From Acidiphilium sp. (GTDB lineage Bacteria > Pseudomonadota > Alphaproteobacteria > Acetobacterales > Acetobacteraceae), in NCBI GenBank assembly GCA_028688905.1, contig JAQTXH010000005.1, positions 124,001 to 188,000 of the forward strand: 64,000 nt of DNA, read 5' to 3'. Positions within the stretch are counted from its first letter, which is position 1. Each line of letters opens with the position of its first letter. The notes under the pieces were generated by a model. The model saw only the letters and a list, made by a program, of their open reading frames with translations, did no database searches and had not been told where the DNA came from. Position numbers and translations under genes: made by a program. Shown in pieces: positions 1 to 9,335 of this stretch.

Positions 1-1
1 C

Positions 2-1759
2 GACCGGATGCGCCACGCGGCGACCCAGGCGCTGCTGGAGCGCGGCGATGTGATCATCGTCGCCTCGGTTTCATGCATCTATGGTATCGGCTCGGTCGAG
101 ACCTACAGCCAGATGGTGGTGCGGTTGGAGGTCGGCGGGCGGATCGACCGCGATCGTCTGGCCAAGGCGCTGGTGGAATTGCAATACCGCCGCAACGACA
201 CGGCTTTCCAGCGCGGCACCTTCCGGATGCGGGGCGAGACCGTCGATATTTTTCCGAGCCAGTACGAGGATCGGGCGTGGCGGGTGAGTTTGTTTGGCGA
301 CGAGATCGAGAGCATTGCCGAGTTCGATCCGCTGACCGGCGAGCGGGTGGCGGAACTGCCCTCGATCGCGGTGTATGCCAACAGCCATTACGTGACGCCG
401 CGCCCGACGCTGGCGCAGGCGATCGGCAAGATCAAGCAGGAGTTGAAAATCCGGTTGGCCGAACTGAGCGAGCAGGGCAAGCTGCTGGAGGTCGAGCGGT
501 TGCAGCAGCGGACGACATTCGACATCGAAATGATGGAAACCACGGGTGCCTGCAAGGGGATCGAGAATTACTCGCGCTATCTGTCGGGTCGCGAGCCAGG
601 CGACCCGCCGCCGACCTTGTTTGAGTATCTGCCGGAGAATGCGCTGCTGATCGTCGATGAAAGCCATGTCACGGTGCCGCAGATCGGCGGCATGTACAAA
701 GGTGATTTCGCGCGCAAGTCGATTTTGTCGGAATTCGGCTTTCGCCTGCCCTCCTGCATCGACAACCGGCCGCTGAAATTCGAGGAATGGGAGCGGTTCC
801 GACCGCAGACCACTTTTGTTTCGGCGACGCCCGGCCCCTGGGAGATGGAGCGGGTCGGCGGCGTGTTCGCCGAGCAGGTGATCCGCCCGACCGGGCTGGT
901 CGACCCGATGGTGGAAGTGCGTCCGGTGGAGCATCAGGTCGATGATCTGTTGGCCGAATGCCGCGCGACGTCCCTGCTTGGTGGCCGCGTTCTGGTGACT
1001 ACGCTGACCAAGCGGATGGCCGAGGATCTGACCGAATACATGACCGAGCAGGGCGTGAAGGTGCGCTATCTGCATTCGGATATCGACACGCTGGAGCGGA
1101 TCGAGATTATTCGCGATCTGCGGTTGGGCGTTTACGATGTGCTGGTGGGGATCAACCTGCTGCGCGAAGGGCTGGATATTCCCGAGTGCATGTTAGTGGC
1201 GATTCTCGATGCCGACAAGGAAGGGTTTCTGCGCTCGGCGACCTCGCTGGTGCAGACCATCGGTCGGGCGGCGCGCAATATCGATGGCCATGTTATTCTG
1301 TATGCTGACACCATGACCCGCAGCCTGACCTATGCAATCGGCGAGACTGAACGGCGGCGGATCAAGCAGACCGCGTGGAACGCGGCGCACGGGATTACGC
1401 CGCAAAGCGTGAAAAAACAGATCGGCGAGATTTTGCATTCGGTCTATGAACAGGATTATGTGACGGTTGCGCCGATCAAGGATAGTCTTTCCGCCGAGTT
1501 CGTCGGCAAGGATTTGAAAGCGACCATGGCGGAACTGGAGAAACGGATGCGCAATGCGGCGGCTGATCTGGAGTTCGAGGAGGCGGCGCGGTTGCGCGAT
1601 GAAATCAAGCGCCTCGAAGCACTCGATCTCGGCCTCGCCCCGCCGCCGGTACCGAGTGCGACGCGCCGGCCGCGCGATCGCGTGCCCGAACCGTTAGGGC
1701 CAGGTGGTGGCGGGTACGATCCCGACAAGCGGCATGGCCGCCGGGGGCGTGGCCGATGA
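2..1759 (+). CDS. uvrB: UvrABC excinuclease subunit B (5' end outside window)
   Basis: UvrB is the DNA-damage-verifying helicase-like subunit of nucleotide excision repair; it receives damaged DNA from UvrA and recruits UvrC. The reading frame is open from the first bases, so the N-terminal part with Walker A is missing. Counting from the first Met at base 8, visible motifs are SATPG near residue 272, [12 protein letters not shown] near 381-392 (motif V), QTIGRAAR near 416-423 (motif VI), and a C-terminal UVR (UvrC-binding) helix pair near 508-537 of the type [21 protein letters not shown] Pro/Gly/Arg-rich tail follows. The stop overlaps the start of the next gene (ATGA), indicating translational coupling. 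Identity is certain; only the missing 5' part limits it. Confidence 0.97.
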   Translation, partial: DRMRHAATQALLERGDVIIVASVSCIYGIGSVETYSQMVVRLEVGGRIDRDRLAKALVELQYRRNDTAFQRGTFRMRGETVDIFPSQYEDRAWRVSLFGDEIESIAEFDPLTGERVAELPSIAVYANSHYVTPRPTLAQAIGKIKQELKIRLAELSEQGKLLEVERLQQRTTFDIEMMETTGACKGIENYSRYLSGREPGDPPPTLFEYLPENALLIVDESHVTVPQIGGMYKGDFARKSILSEFGFRLPSCIDNRPLKFEEWERFRPQTTFVSATPGPWEMERVGGVFAEQVIRPTGLVDPMVEVRPVEHQVDDLLAECRATSLLGGRVLVTTLTKRMAEDLTEYMTEQGVKVRYLHSDIDTLERIEIIRDLRLGVYDVLVGINLLREGLDIPECMLVAILDADKEGFLRSATSLVQTIGRAARNIDGHVILYADTMTRSLTYAIGETERRRIKQTAWNAAHGITPQSVKKQIGEILHSVYEQDYVTVAPIKDSLSAEFVGKDLKATMAELEKRMRNAAADLEFEEAARLRDEIKRLEALDLGLAPPPVPSATRRPRDRVPEPLGPGGGGYDPDKRHGRRGRGR

Positions 1760-2574
1760 AGCGTATTTTGTTGGCGGGATGCTGCGCGTTGGCCGCTCCA
1801 ACTGCCCTAGCCGCCGCCCCGGTGCGGCTCACCGGCCAAAACGCGACCTATACGCTCGATCTTTCGAAAGTGCGGGGCCATTCGGTGACCGGTGCCACCG
1901 GGCGCTTGCAGTTCGACGTGCTGGAAACCTGCCGGGCTTATACCGTCAGCCAGCGCATGACCCTGCTGATCCGCAATCAGGATGGCACCCTGAGCCGGAC
2001 CGTCAGTAATTACGACACCTGGGAAAGCAAAGGCGGTCACCGGTTGAGTTTCCTGCTGCGCCAGACCGAGGATGGTAAGACCAAGGTCGAAGAGCAAGGT
2101 ACCGCTACCACCGGCCCGCAAGGCGGTGAAGTGGATTATACGGTGCCGAAGGGCAGGGTCGTGAAGCTGCCGCCGGGAACCCTGTTTCCTATGGCGCATA
2201 CCCGGCAAATTCTACAGGCCGCCGCCGCCGGCAAGCCTTATATCGATCCGCCGTTGTTCGACGGCACGTCTAGCCATGGTGCCGAACACACCTTCGTCGC
2301 CATTCTGGGGCGGCGCGGCCCGCACCATAGCAAATTCGCACCTCTCGCCGTGTTGCCATCGGCACTGGTGGATATTGGTTTTTTCCGTCGGAGTCCGCAG
2401 GATACCGAGCCTGATTTCCGTACCCAGATGCGCTATTACACCAACGGGGTTTCGCGCGATGTCGGTCTCGATTTTGGTAGCTTTGTGCTCCACGGTGCCT
2501 TGACGTCGCTGACCGTTCCGCCGGTTGCCTGCCTAGGCGGCGACACGGAAGCGCCGCGCGATCCCCCGCCTTGA
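1756..2574 (+). CDS. EipB-like periplasmic envelope-integrity protein (DUF1849)
   Basis: 272 aa with an N-terminal signal peptide (charged start, hydrophobic core, cleavage probably after the Ala run at residues 18-21). The body matches the DUF1849/EipB pattern: an early beta-strand block ([11 protein letters not shown]), a Cys in LETCRAYTV (Cys59), a YDTWESKGG stretch and a second Cys near the C-terminus (Cys259). EipB proteins of alphaproteobacteria fold as a periplasmic beta-spiral with a conserved disulphide and support cell-envelope integrity; the two Cys fit that. It starts inside the uvrB stop codon, so it is probably co-expressed with uvrB although the functions look unrelated. The family call rests on pattern recognition, not on a search. 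Confidence 0.75.
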   Translation: MKRILLAGCCALAAPTALAAAPVRLTGQNATYTLDLSKVRGHSVTGATGRLQFDVLETCRAYTVSQRMTLLIRNQDGTLSRTVSNYDTWESKGGHRLSFLLRQTEDGKTKVEEQGTATTGPQGGEVDYTVPKGRVVKLPPGTLFPMAHTRQILQAAAAGKPYIDPPLFDGTSSHGAEHTFVAILGRRGPHHSKFAPLAVLPSALVDIGFFRRSPQDTEPDFRTQMRYYTNGVSRDVGLDFGSFVLHGALTSLTVPPVACLGGDTEAPRDPPP

Positions 2575-2596
2575 GAACCTGCCGCTGAACGGCAAA

Positions 2597-2629
2597 AGGG
2601 CGCGATGAAACCCTGACCCATCGCGCCCT
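2597..2629 (-). terminator. Hairpin between convergent genes
   Basis: A perfect 11-bp inverted repeat (AGGGCGCGATG / CATCGCGCCCT, arms 2597-2607 and 2619-2629) with an 11-nt loop lies between the convergent ends of the EipB-like gene and the histone-like gene. Read on the minus strand it is followed by CTTTTGCC, so it best fits a terminator for the histone-like gene, although it may act in both directions. Confidence 0.6.
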
Positions 2630-2672
2630 GACAGTGTGTAGCCGCCGCCTCCTCAATTGTCGTCCGCGGCAT

Positions 2673-3341
2673 TCACTTCGATGGATCAGACGTGGTCTCC
2701 GGCGATGAAGGGGTGGGCATCACCGGTTTGCGGCTGCGCCGCGCCGCGGGCTTGGTCGGTGCCGGCGTTTTTGGCGTCGCCATTTTGGGTTTTGCCGCTC
2801 GCGCCACCGGTGTTTTGCGTGCAGCACTGATGGCCTTGCCGTTCACTGTTTTGCGAGTGGTTGTCGCCGTGCGTTTGGCGGTGGCTTTGCCCGAGGCGGT
2901 TTTTGTTGCGGGCTTGGCAGTAGACTTTGCGGCGATCTTTTTGGCAGCAGGCTTTGCCGCCGCCGTCTTTTTTGCCGTCGGTGTTTTGCCGGCGGGAGCC
3001 TTGGTGGCAGGCTTCGCGCTCGTGGTTTTGCCGGCTGTCTTCGTGGCAGGCTTCATGGCGGGCTTTGCCATTGCTGGCTTACTGACGGTTTTGGCCGCGG
3101 GTTTTGCCGCAGCCTTGAGAGCCGGTTTCTTGATTGCCGGTTTCGTGGTGGCTGGGGACTTGGCTGCCGGTTTTTTGGCAACTGTCTTGGGGGTCGCAAT
3201 TTTCGCGGCAACCGTCTTGCCGGAGGATTTAGCGGCGGATTTAGTTTGCGCCGGTTTCGTGGCCTTGGGCTTCGGCTTGGTGGTCTTGCTGGTGACGCGC
3301 ATGGCCAAAGCCTGTGCGCGCGTTTCGGTGTCAGTCGTCAC
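2673..3341 (-). CDS. Histone H1-like Lys/Ala/Pro-rich basic protein
   Basis: 222 aa made almost entirely of K-A-A-K, K-P-A and K-T repeats, with no hydrophobic core and only basic charge after the first residues (MTTDTETRAQALAM). This composition is that of eukaryotic H1 C-terminal tails and of bacterial H1-like proteins that bind and condense DNA without sequence preference. The start is GTG, supported by a well-placed AAGGAG seven bases upstream; an in-frame ATG at residue 14 is possible. The opposite strand is open over the same stretch (217 codons), but that frame reads as low-complexity Ala/Val/Phe and is a mirror of the repeats. Function as nucleoid protein is inferred from composition only. 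Confidence 0.75.
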   Translation of the reverse strand: MTTDTETRAQALAMRVTSKTTKPKPKATKPAQTKSAAKSSGKTVAAKIATPKTVAKKPAAKSPATTKPAIKKPALKAAAKPAAKTVSKPAMAKPAMKPATKTAGKTTSAKPATKAPAGKTPTAKKTAAAKPAAKKIAAKSTAKPATKTASGKATAKRTATTTRKTVNGKAISAARKTPVARAAKPKMATPKTPAPTKPAARRSRKPVMPTPSSPETTSDPSK

Positions 3342-4048
3342 GTGAGTGCTCCTTCGCTCGGGGTTGTTGGGATTATAGACAATGGGTTCAGATGGTTGCC
3401 AAACGACATGTCACTAAGCTTGATCGTTTAAGGACGAACAGGCTCTATCGCTATTTTTGCGAGCAATTTCATCGCATTCGGTTGCTGCAGGTGCGTCAAC
3501 CTCAAGCAATATTGCGCTAACGGCAGCGCGGAAGGACACATCGGCGTGCGGCGTGGCGAACGCGCGATTTGTTTTCATGCCAGAACGCCGTCGTTGCAGT
3601 CCTGGTCTGGCATGGCTTCATCTGCGGTCATCGACCATACTTCCCCTTTCGCGTGCGATACTCGATATGAGCAATGTGCTCTTGACAGGTTGCGACGCGA
3701 ATCGCGCGACGCACGCAAGAATCGCTATTCACTGTCTACTTGTTCGGTGTCAACAAAAAGCAGCAGTTTTGCTGGCGGTTTGCGCAGTTTTTTTGCGGCG
3801 TTGCCCGCGCGACAAGGCCAGGTCACCCCAAAGCATCGCCGCCATGTCCGGATGCACGCAGTGATAGATTGAAAAAACATCAGTATTCATCTATCGACTC
3901 GCCAGCCGTTATCGTCGAGATTGCCAAAATCGCTGAATTGCAGGATTGCGGTCGCGGATTGCGATCGTCGACTTCGTACTTGCAACGCAACCCAATCAAG
4001 CGGAACATGGCGCTAAGGATTATCATCTTTCGTGAAAGACTCTTAATC
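3342..4048. other. AT-richer intergenic stretch without supported gene
   Basis: About 700 bases of lower GC than the flanks. Short open frames exist on both strands, among them a 54-codon minus-strand frame at 3414-3578 starting MKTNRAFATP, but none has a recognisable domain, a convincing ribosome site or codon use like the neighbours. It must hold the promoter of the histone-like gene (minus) near 3350-3400 and probably that of the DUF983 operon near 3900-4040. No RNA gene or insertion sequence was recognised. Confidence 0.5.
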
Positions 4049-4498
4049 ATGTCCGACTCTGCTCCCACCGACTGGCGGCCCAACCGCCGCTCACGCAAGC
4101 CTACCGTCGCCATGCCCGGTTGGACGACCGCGATGCGCCGTGGTTTCGCGATGCGCTGCCCGGCTTGTGGTGAAGCGCCGGCGTTTATCGGATACCTGAC
4201 TGTCCAGCCGGTTTGTCCGCATTGCGCCGCACCGCTCGGCCGCGTGCCCTGCGACGATGCGCCGCCCTACATCACGCTGCTGATCGCATTGCACTTCATA
4301 ATCGTGGTCATGGTGCTCGCAGACTTCGATGGCGGCATGAACTGGATCACGTCGATGATCATTTTCGTGCCGTTCACTGTCGTATTGATGCTCGCGATGC
4401 TGCGACCGATCAAGGGTGCCACTCTCGCCATCATGCTCAAGATCGACATGCTGCGGCCCGTGCCGAAGGTGGCGTCCGCGCCGGTCGTCAGCGGCTGA
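4049..4498 (+). CDS. DUF983 zinc-ribbon membrane protein
   Basis: 149 aa from the ATG at 4049. Residues 37-59 carry two CxxC knuckles (CPAC, CPHC) typical of the DUF983 zinc ribbon, followed by two hydrophobic segments near residues 73-90 and 98-118 that would form a membrane hairpin. DUF983 proteins are widespread in alphaproteobacteria and of unknown biochemical role. The frame is open further upstream to 3740, and an ATG at 4007 is also possible; neither adds recognisable sequence, so the start just before MSDSAPTDWRP is preferred. It leads a same-strand run with UPF0262 and mtnA (13- and 29-nt gaps). Confidence 0.75.
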   Translation: MSDSAPTDWRPNRRSRKPTVAMPGWTTAMRRGFAMRCPACGEAPAFIGYLTVQPVCPHCAAPLGRVPCDDAPPYITLLIALHFIIVVMVLADFDGGMNWITSMIIFVPFTVVLMLAMLRPIKGATLAIMLKIDMLRPVPKVASAPVVSG

Positions 4499-4511
4499 GC
4501 CGGGTGCATCC

Positions 4512-4979
4512 GTGAACGGCCGGCTGATCCGCGTTGTTTTAAGCGAGGAAGCATCGAGCGGGCTGACCCCGATGCAGGAAGCCGATCGTAACCAGGCGAT
4601 CGCGGATCTCGCGGCCGATAACCACTTCGCGCTGGCCAGCAACCCCGAGTGCGACACCATTTTGCATCTCTCCGTGCAGGATGGTCGGCTCGTGTTCGAC
4701 ATCCGCACCGAAGCGGATGAGACTTTGCAAACCCTCGTCCTCGCGCCAGGGCCGTTCCGATCGCTGATCCGCGACTACCAGATGCTGCTCGACAGCTATG
4801 CCGCCGCCGTCGCCGAAGGGCGCGAGGCGCGGATTCAGACGATCGACATGGGCCGTCGCGGCCTGCACAATGAAGGGTCTGAACTGATCATGGCGCGACT
4901 TGAAGGCAAGGTGTTGCTCGATTTCGATACCGCGCGCCGCATCTTCACCTTGGTCTGCGCATTGCATCGGCGTATGTAG
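4512..4979 (+). CDS. UPF0262 family protein
   Basis: 155 aa if started at the GTG at 4512, which gives [15 protein letters not shown], matching the usual beginning of UPF0262 proteins (xRLIxVxLDEE). The rest fits the family: a DRLVFDIR-like strand ([13 protein letters not shown]), a [16 protein letters not shown] helix and the final [14 protein letters not shown]. UPF0262 is an alphaproteobacterial family of unknown function. Length equals the family norm with this start; the upstream in-frame ATG at 4416 would lie within the DUF983 gene. It sits 13 nt after DUF983 and 29 nt before mtnA. Confidence 0.8.
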   Translation: MNGRLIRVVLSEEASSGLTPMQEADRNQAIADLAADNHFALASNPECDTILHLSVQDGRLVFDIRTEADETLQTLVLAPGPFRSLIRDYQMLLDSYAAAVAEGREARIQTIDMGRRGLHNEGSELIMARLEGKVLLDFDTARRIFTLVCALHRRM

Positions 4980-5008
4980 ATCCCGCAACCAACGCGCGGA
5001 TCAACACC

Positions 5009-6112
5009 ATGAAAATCGACGGCACCGCCTTTCGTTCCCTCTGGATCGACGAAACCGATCACTGGTCGCTGCGGATCATCGACCAGACCAAACTGCCCTG
5101 GGCGCTCGAAATGCCGCGCCTTGCCTCGCTCGATGAGGTTGCTCACGCGATCAGCGCGATGCTGGTGCGCGGCGCGCCGCTGATCGGGGCGACCGCCGCC
5201 TACGGGGTTGCGATCGCGATGCGCGCCGATCCTTCAGACGCTGCCTTGCAACGGGCCATCACCACCCTCGCCGCCACCCGACCCACCGCGATCAATCTGC
5301 GCTGGGCGTTGCTGCGGATGCAGGCCGTGTTGCAGGATCACCCGAAAGCCGAACGCGCCGAAGCCGCCTACACCGAAGCCGCCACGATCTGCGATGAGGA
5401 TGTTGCGACCAATCGCACCATCGGTAAGCACGGGCTTGCATTGATCAAAGCCCGTGCCGCCGCCGGCCGTCGCGTCAATATCCTCACCCACTGCAACGCC
5501 GGCTGGATCGCGACGGTCGATTGGGGCACCGCCCTTGCGCCGATCTACATGGCGCATGATGCCGGCATCGACGTTCACGTGTTCGTCGATGAAACGCGCC
5601 CGCGCAACCAGGGGGCGTCACTCACCGCCTGGGAACTCGGCAAGCACGGCGTGAAACACACCGTCATCGTCGATAACGCCGGTGGCCATCTGATGCAGCG
5701 CGGCGAAATCGACATGGTCATCGTCGGGACCGATCGCGTCACCAGCAGCGGCGATGTCTGCAACAAAATAGGCACCTATCTCAAGGCGCTCGCCGCCCGC
5801 GACAACGGCATTCCATTTTACGTCGCGTTGCCATCATCCACGATCGACTGGACCATTGCCGATGGGCTTAGCGACATCCCGATCGAGGAGCGCCCTGGCA
5901 CGGAAGTCACCACGATGACTGGCCGCGCGCTCGATGGCACCATCACCACGATCCGCATCGTCCCCAAGAATAGCCCGGTCGCCAACCCGGCGTTCGACGT
6001 CACGCCGGCGCGGCTGATTTCCGGGTTGATCACCGAGCGTGGGGTTTGTGCGGCGAGTGCGACGGCATTGGCCTCGATGTTTCCGGAGCATCGCAAGCAA
6101 GACGCGGCGTAG
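5009..6112 (+). CDS. mtnA: S-methyl-5-thioribose-1-phosphate isomerase
   Basis: 367 aa. MtnA converts 5-methylthioribose-1-phosphate to 5-methylthioribulose-1-phosphate in methionine salvage. It belongs to the eIF2B-like isomerases; the catalytic Cys is in [18 protein letters not shown] (Cys162) and the catalytic Asp in [18 protein letters not shown] (Asp242). The early [13 protein letters not shown] block (phosphate-binding part) is also typical. Length matches the family. No other methionine-salvage gene is in the window, so the substrate must be supplied by genes elsewhere. The stop lies in the same frame as, and 9 nt before, the start proposed for the next gene. Confidence 0.95.
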   Translation: MKIDGTAFRSLWIDETDHWSLRIIDQTKLPWALEMPRLASLDEVAHAISAMLVRGAPLIGATAAYGVAIAMRADPSDAALQRAITTLAATRPTAINLRWALLRMQAVLQDHPKAERAEAAYTEAATICDEDVATNRTIGKHGLALIKARAAAGRRVNILTHCNAGWIATVDWGTALAPIYMAHDAGIDVHVFVDETRPRNQGASLTAWELGKHGVKHTVIVDNAGGHLMQRGEIDMVIVGTDRVTSSGDVCNKIGTYLKALAARDNGIPFYVALPSSTIDWTIADGLSDIPIEERPGTEVTTMTGRALDGTITTIRIVPKNSPVANPAFDVTPARLISGLITERGVCAASATALASMFPEHRKQDAA

Positions 6113-6121
6113 TCGTTCTTT

Positions 6122-6934
6122 TTGCAAATAAGAACCAAAAAGTGCTTTCTCGTGGGGCTGGTACTGGCAGGGCTGTCGGGGTGCGCAATTCAGCCTGATG
6201 CGCACGCGCCAGCGTTTGCCAATAAGCCTTATGAGCTATTCTCGCGGACGGCGGCAATCGACATCGCCAACGGCGAGTGGCGTTACTGGGGTAGCCGCGT
6301 TGTCGATACCCCTCCCGACGCCTATCACCCCGCCGACGCCCAGGCCAAGCAGGAACGCGATAACGGCGATTGGCAGGAGGTCGGGCTGTATTGGTGGCTC
6401 GGCATGAACGCAGGCCACTATTATGATCGCTGGACCGGCAAACATAACGCACGGGGCGAGAAATTCCCGCCGCAAAATGATGCCGACTATGCCTGGTCCG
6501 CCGCCTTCATTTCCTATGTCATGCGGATGGCCGGTGCGGGGCCGGATTTTCCGTATTCACCCAATCACGCCGACTACATCGACTACGCCTGGAACGCCGC
6601 GCACGGTAAAGTCAAGAATCCGCTGCTCCTGGCTGAAAACCCCGAAATCTACGCGCCGGTTCCTGGTGACCTCATCTGCGCCGGTCGGGATCAGGCGGCG
6701 TCGATGCGCTATGCCGATCTGCCCAGCAAAGGTTTTTTCCCCGCCCACTGCGCGATCGTGGTGGCCCAGGCACCGCAAATGCTCTCGGTGCTCGGCGGCA
6801 ATGTCGATGATACCGTCGCCCTCACCCACGTGCCGACCACCGCGCGCAACACGCTGCAACACCGCAACGGTGCCATCGTCGATCCGCGCTATGACTGGTT
6901 TGTTGCCCTGAAGGTGCTCTATCGCCGCAATTGA
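6122..6934 (+). CDS. DUF2272 lipoprotein
   Basis: 270 aa. The N-terminus is a short lipoprotein signal: basic QIRTKK, a hydrophobic stretch and the lipobox LSGC (Cys21). The body resembles DUF2272 proteins: WSAAFISYVMRMAG, a YAPVPGDLICAGR segment and an AHCAIVV segment, the Cys and His looking like a CHAP/NlpC-type papain fold. This suggests a wall- or envelope-associated hydrolase, but the activity is unproven. The start is a TTG right after mtnA in the same frame; no ATG would keep the signal peptide, and no strong ribosome site is visible, so it may depend on readthrough or coupling from mtnA. Confidence 0.75.
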   Translation: MQIRTKKCFLVGLVLAGLSGCAIQPDAHAPAFANKPYELFSRTAAIDIANGEWRYWGSRVVDTPPDAYHPADAQAKQERDNGDWQEVGLYWWLGMNAGHYYDRWTGKHNARGEKFPPQNDADYAWSAAFISYVMRMAGAGPDFPYSPNHADYIDYAWNAAHGKVKNPLLLAENPEIYAPVPGDLICAGRDQAASMRYADLPSKGFFPAHCAIVVAQAPQMLSVLGGNVDDTVALTHVPTTARNTLQHRNGAIVDPRYDWFVALKVLYRRN

Positions 6935-6948
6935 CCTATAATCGCCCA

Positions 6949-8277
6949 ATGTCCCGCCATCCCCCACCCACCGACGATCTGTTCGGCGAAGCACCCCCGC
7001 CGCAAGGCCGCGAGGGTGCTTCGCCCCTGGCCGATACACTGCGCCCACATGAATTGACCGAGGTTGTCGGTCAGGATCATCTGGTCGGGCCGGAGGGCAG
7101 CCTGACCCGCATGCTCGAACACGGATCGCTCGCCTCGCTGATCCTGTGGGGGCCACCCGGCGTCGGCAAAACCACCATCGCCCGTCTGCTGGCCGATCGC
7201 GCCGGGCTGATCTTCGTGCAGATCTCGGCGGTGTTCTCCGGCGTCGCCGACCTCAAGCGGGTATTCGAGGAAGCGACCCGCCGCCGTCGCACCGGCGATC
7301 GCACGTTGCTGTTCGTCGATGAAATCCACCGTTTCAACCGCGCCCAGCAGGACGGGTTTCTGCCTGTGGTCGAAGATGGCACGATCATTCTGGTCGGTGC
7401 CACCACCGAAAACCCCTCGTTCGAACTCAACGGTGCCCTGCTCTCGCGCTGCCAGGTGCTGGTGCTGAAACGCCTGGATGATGACGCGCTCGAACTCCTG
7501 CTCCATCGCGCGGAAGCCGCCAGCGGGACGCCGCTGACGCTGACCCCATCCGCCCGGTCCAGCCTGCGTGCGATGGCCGATGGCGATGGCCGCGCCGTTC
7601 TCAACATGGCTGAACAGGTGTTCGCCGCCCATGCCACCGCACCGCTCGACGAAACGGCGTTGACCAATCTGGTCGCCCGCCGCGCCGCATTGTACGACCG
7701 TGACCGCGAAGAACACTACAATCTCATTTCCGCCTTGCATAAATCGATGCGTGGGTCCGACCCCGATGCCGCGCTCTACTGGCTCGCCCGCATGCTGGTC
7801 GGCGGCGAGGATGCCCGTTACATCGCCCGCCGCCTGACCCGGTTCGCGGTGGAGGATATCGGCCTCGCCGACCCCGGCGCACTCACCCAATCGATCGTGG
7901 CCTGGGAAGCCTATGAGCGGCTCGGCAGTCCGGAGGGTGATCTCGCGATCGCTCAACTCGTGCTTTATCTCGCGACCGCGCCGAAATCGAACGCCGGGTA
8001 CCGGGCGTTCGGAGCGGCGAAACGGGCGGCACAGACCACCGGCAGCCTGCCACCACCCGCGCATATATTGAACGCGCCGACCAAGTTGATGAAAAACCTC
8101 GGTTATGGGGCCGGGTACGAATACGACCACGACACCCAGGACGCCTTTTCCGGCCAGAACTACTTCCCCGACGGTATCGCGCGGGAGAGTTTCTATCGTC
8201 CGGCCGGTCGCGGCAATGAGCAGGAACTGAAACGCCGGCTGGACCATTGGGCCAAATTGCGCCAGGAGCGCGCATGA
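6949..8277 (+). CDS. rarA: Replication-associated recombination protein A (RarA/MgsA AAA+ ATPase)
   Basis: 442 aa from the ATG at 6949 (MSRHPPPTDDLFGE; a TTG 18 nt upstream is in frame but unnecessary). RarA is a clamp-loader-like AAA+ ATPase that acts at stalled replication forks. Motifs: the LRPHELTEVVGQDHL N-terminal box, Walker A GPPGVGKTT near residues 68-76, Walker B LLFVDEIHRF near 121, sensor 1 GATTENPSFELN, and the C-terminal oligomerisation part (RRLTRFAVEDIGLADP, YLATAPKSNAGYRA, YPxDH-like YEYDHD). Length is normal. Its stop overlaps the start of rluC (ATGA). Confidence 0.95.
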   Translation: MSRHPPPTDDLFGEAPPPQGREGASPLADTLRPHELTEVVGQDHLVGPEGSLTRMLEHGSLASLILWGPPGVGKTTIARLLADRAGLIFVQISAVFSGVADLKRVFEEATRRRRTGDRTLLFVDEIHRFNRAQQDGFLPVVEDGTIILVGATTENPSFELNGALLSRCQVLVLKRLDDDALELLLHRAEAASGTPLTLTPSARSSLRAMADGDGRAVLNMAEQVFAAHATAPLDETALTNLVARRAALYDRDREEHYNLISALHKSMRGSDPDAALYWLARMLVGGEDARYIARRLTRFAVEDIGLADPGALTQSIVAWEAYERLGSPEGDLAIAQLVLYLATAPKSNAGYRAFGAAKRAAQTTGSLPPPAHILNAPTKLMKNLGYGAGYEYDHDTQDAFSGQNYFPDGIARESFYRPAGRGNEQELKRRLDHWAKLRQERA

Positions 8278-9260
8278 CAATCGAAACCGTTACCGTGGAA
8301 CCCGATCAGGCCGATATGCGGCTCGACCGGTTCCTGCGCCGCCATCATCCCACCCTGACCCAGGGCGCGATCCAGAAACTGTGCCGCACCGGGCAGATCC
8401 GCGTCGATGGCAAGCGGGTCGAAGCCTCGACCCATGTCGCCGAAGGCCAGGCGGTCCGCATACCGCCGCTGCCGGACCCGACCACCGCGCCGAAACAGCG
8501 CCAGATCGTGGCGATGGACCAGTACGACACCAAGGAACTCCTTGCCCGCGTGCTGTATCGCGATGAGGACGTGCTGGTGGTTGATAAGCCAGCGGGTCTC
8601 GCGACCCAGGGTGGTAAAGGTATCGCGCGGCATCTCGATGGCATGCTCGATGCGCTGACCTTCGGGGCCGAGGACCGTCCGCGTCTGGTCCACCGGCTCG
8701 ATCGGGATACCTCGGGCGTGCTGATCCTGGCGCGCAACGCTTTCGCCGCTGGCAAGCTCGCGGCGGCGTTTCGCGGGCGGGACATGGAAAAGACCTATTG
8801 GGCAATCGTGGTCGGGCTGCCGGTGCCGCTGGAAGGGCAGATCGACTTGCCGCTGGCGCGGATCGGCGGCTCGCAGGGGGCGCGGACCAAGCCGGTCGAG
8901 CGCGATGCCGAGGGTGCGGTGAAGGCGATCACCGAATACCGCACCATCGACAATGCCGGGCGTAAATTCTCCTGGCTGGAACTGCAACCCCTGACCGGGC
9001 GGACCCATCAGCTCCGCGCCCACTGCGCTGCGATCGGCAATCCGATCCTCGGTGACGCGCCCTATGGCGAGGACCGCGCCTTTGCGGAAGGATTTGCCCG
9101 GCAGTTGCATCTGCACGCGCGTCGGCTGGTTCTGCCGCATCCGCGCGGTGGAAGGTTGAGCGTCGAGGCGGAATTGCCGGCGCATATGAAGGCAGCGTTC
9201 GCCAGCCTCGGGTTTCATGCCGAGCCGGCAAAAGGTGCGAATAAACACGGGAAATCTTAA
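8274..9260 (+). CDS. rluC: RluC/RluD-type 23S rRNA pseudouridine synthase
   Basis: 328 aa from the ATG at 8274, with AGGAG six bases upstream; the start overlaps the rarA stop. An N-terminal S4 RNA-binding domain (about residues 11-70, MRLDRFLRRHHP...) precedes the pseudouridine synthase domain with the RluA-family signature HRLDRDTSGVLILARN; Asp143 is the catalytic residue. GRTHQLRAHCAAIGNPILGD is the second typical block. Among RluC, RluD and RluA subtypes, RluC is favoured by the overall form and by the gene order seen in related bacteria, but the target uridines cannot be told from sequence alone. Confidence 0.9.
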   Translation: MTIETVTVEPDQADMRLDRFLRRHHPTLTQGAIQKLCRTGQIRVDGKRVEASTHVAEGQAVRIPPLPDPTTAPKQRQIVAMDQYDTKELLARVLYRDEDVLVVDKPAGLATQGGKGIARHLDGMLDALTFGAEDRPRLVHRLDRDTSGVLILARNAFAAGKLAAAFRGRDMEKTYWAIVVGLPVPLEGQIDLPLARIGGSQGARTKPVERDAEGAVKAITEYRTIDNAGRKFSWLELQPLTGRTHQLRAHCAAIGNPILGDAPYGEDRAFAEGFARQLHLHARRLVLPHPRGGRLSVEAELPAHMKAAFASLGFHAEPAKGANKHGKS

Positions 9261-9263
9261 TGA

Positions 9264-9277
9264 TCACGATATCGTGA
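9264..9277. promoter_or_regulatory. 14-bp perfect palindrome upstream of tamA
   Basis: TCACGATATCGTGA is a perfect 14-bp palindrome lying four bases after the rluC stop and about 60 bases before the tamA start. It is too short and has no T-run, so it does not look like a terminator; an operator is possible. The binding protein is unknown. Confidence 0.35.
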
Positions 9278-9335
9278 GTATCTCGTTGCAGCTTCGGCGT
9301 GGTCCGATCGGTATTTTTGCCCCATTTGCCTGAAG

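Noticed and set aside
71-1075. Long minus-strand frame inside uvrB
   Set aside because: Antisense shadow of a GC-rich gene; no domain recognised and uvrB is certain.
2692-3345. 217-codon plus-strand frame opposite the histone-like gene
   Set aside because: Reads as low-complexity Ala/Val/Gly/Phe, the mirror of Lys/Ala repeats, with no ribosome site; the minus-strand gene has AAGGAG and normal composition for H1-like proteins.
3457-3872. Overlapping plus-strand frames in the AT-richer gap
   Set aside because: Two different frames over the same bases, neither with a domain, good start or matching codon use.
6919-8280. 453-codon minus-strand frame opposite rarA
   Set aside because: Covers rarA exactly in antisense, without motifs; third-position GC bias produces such frames.
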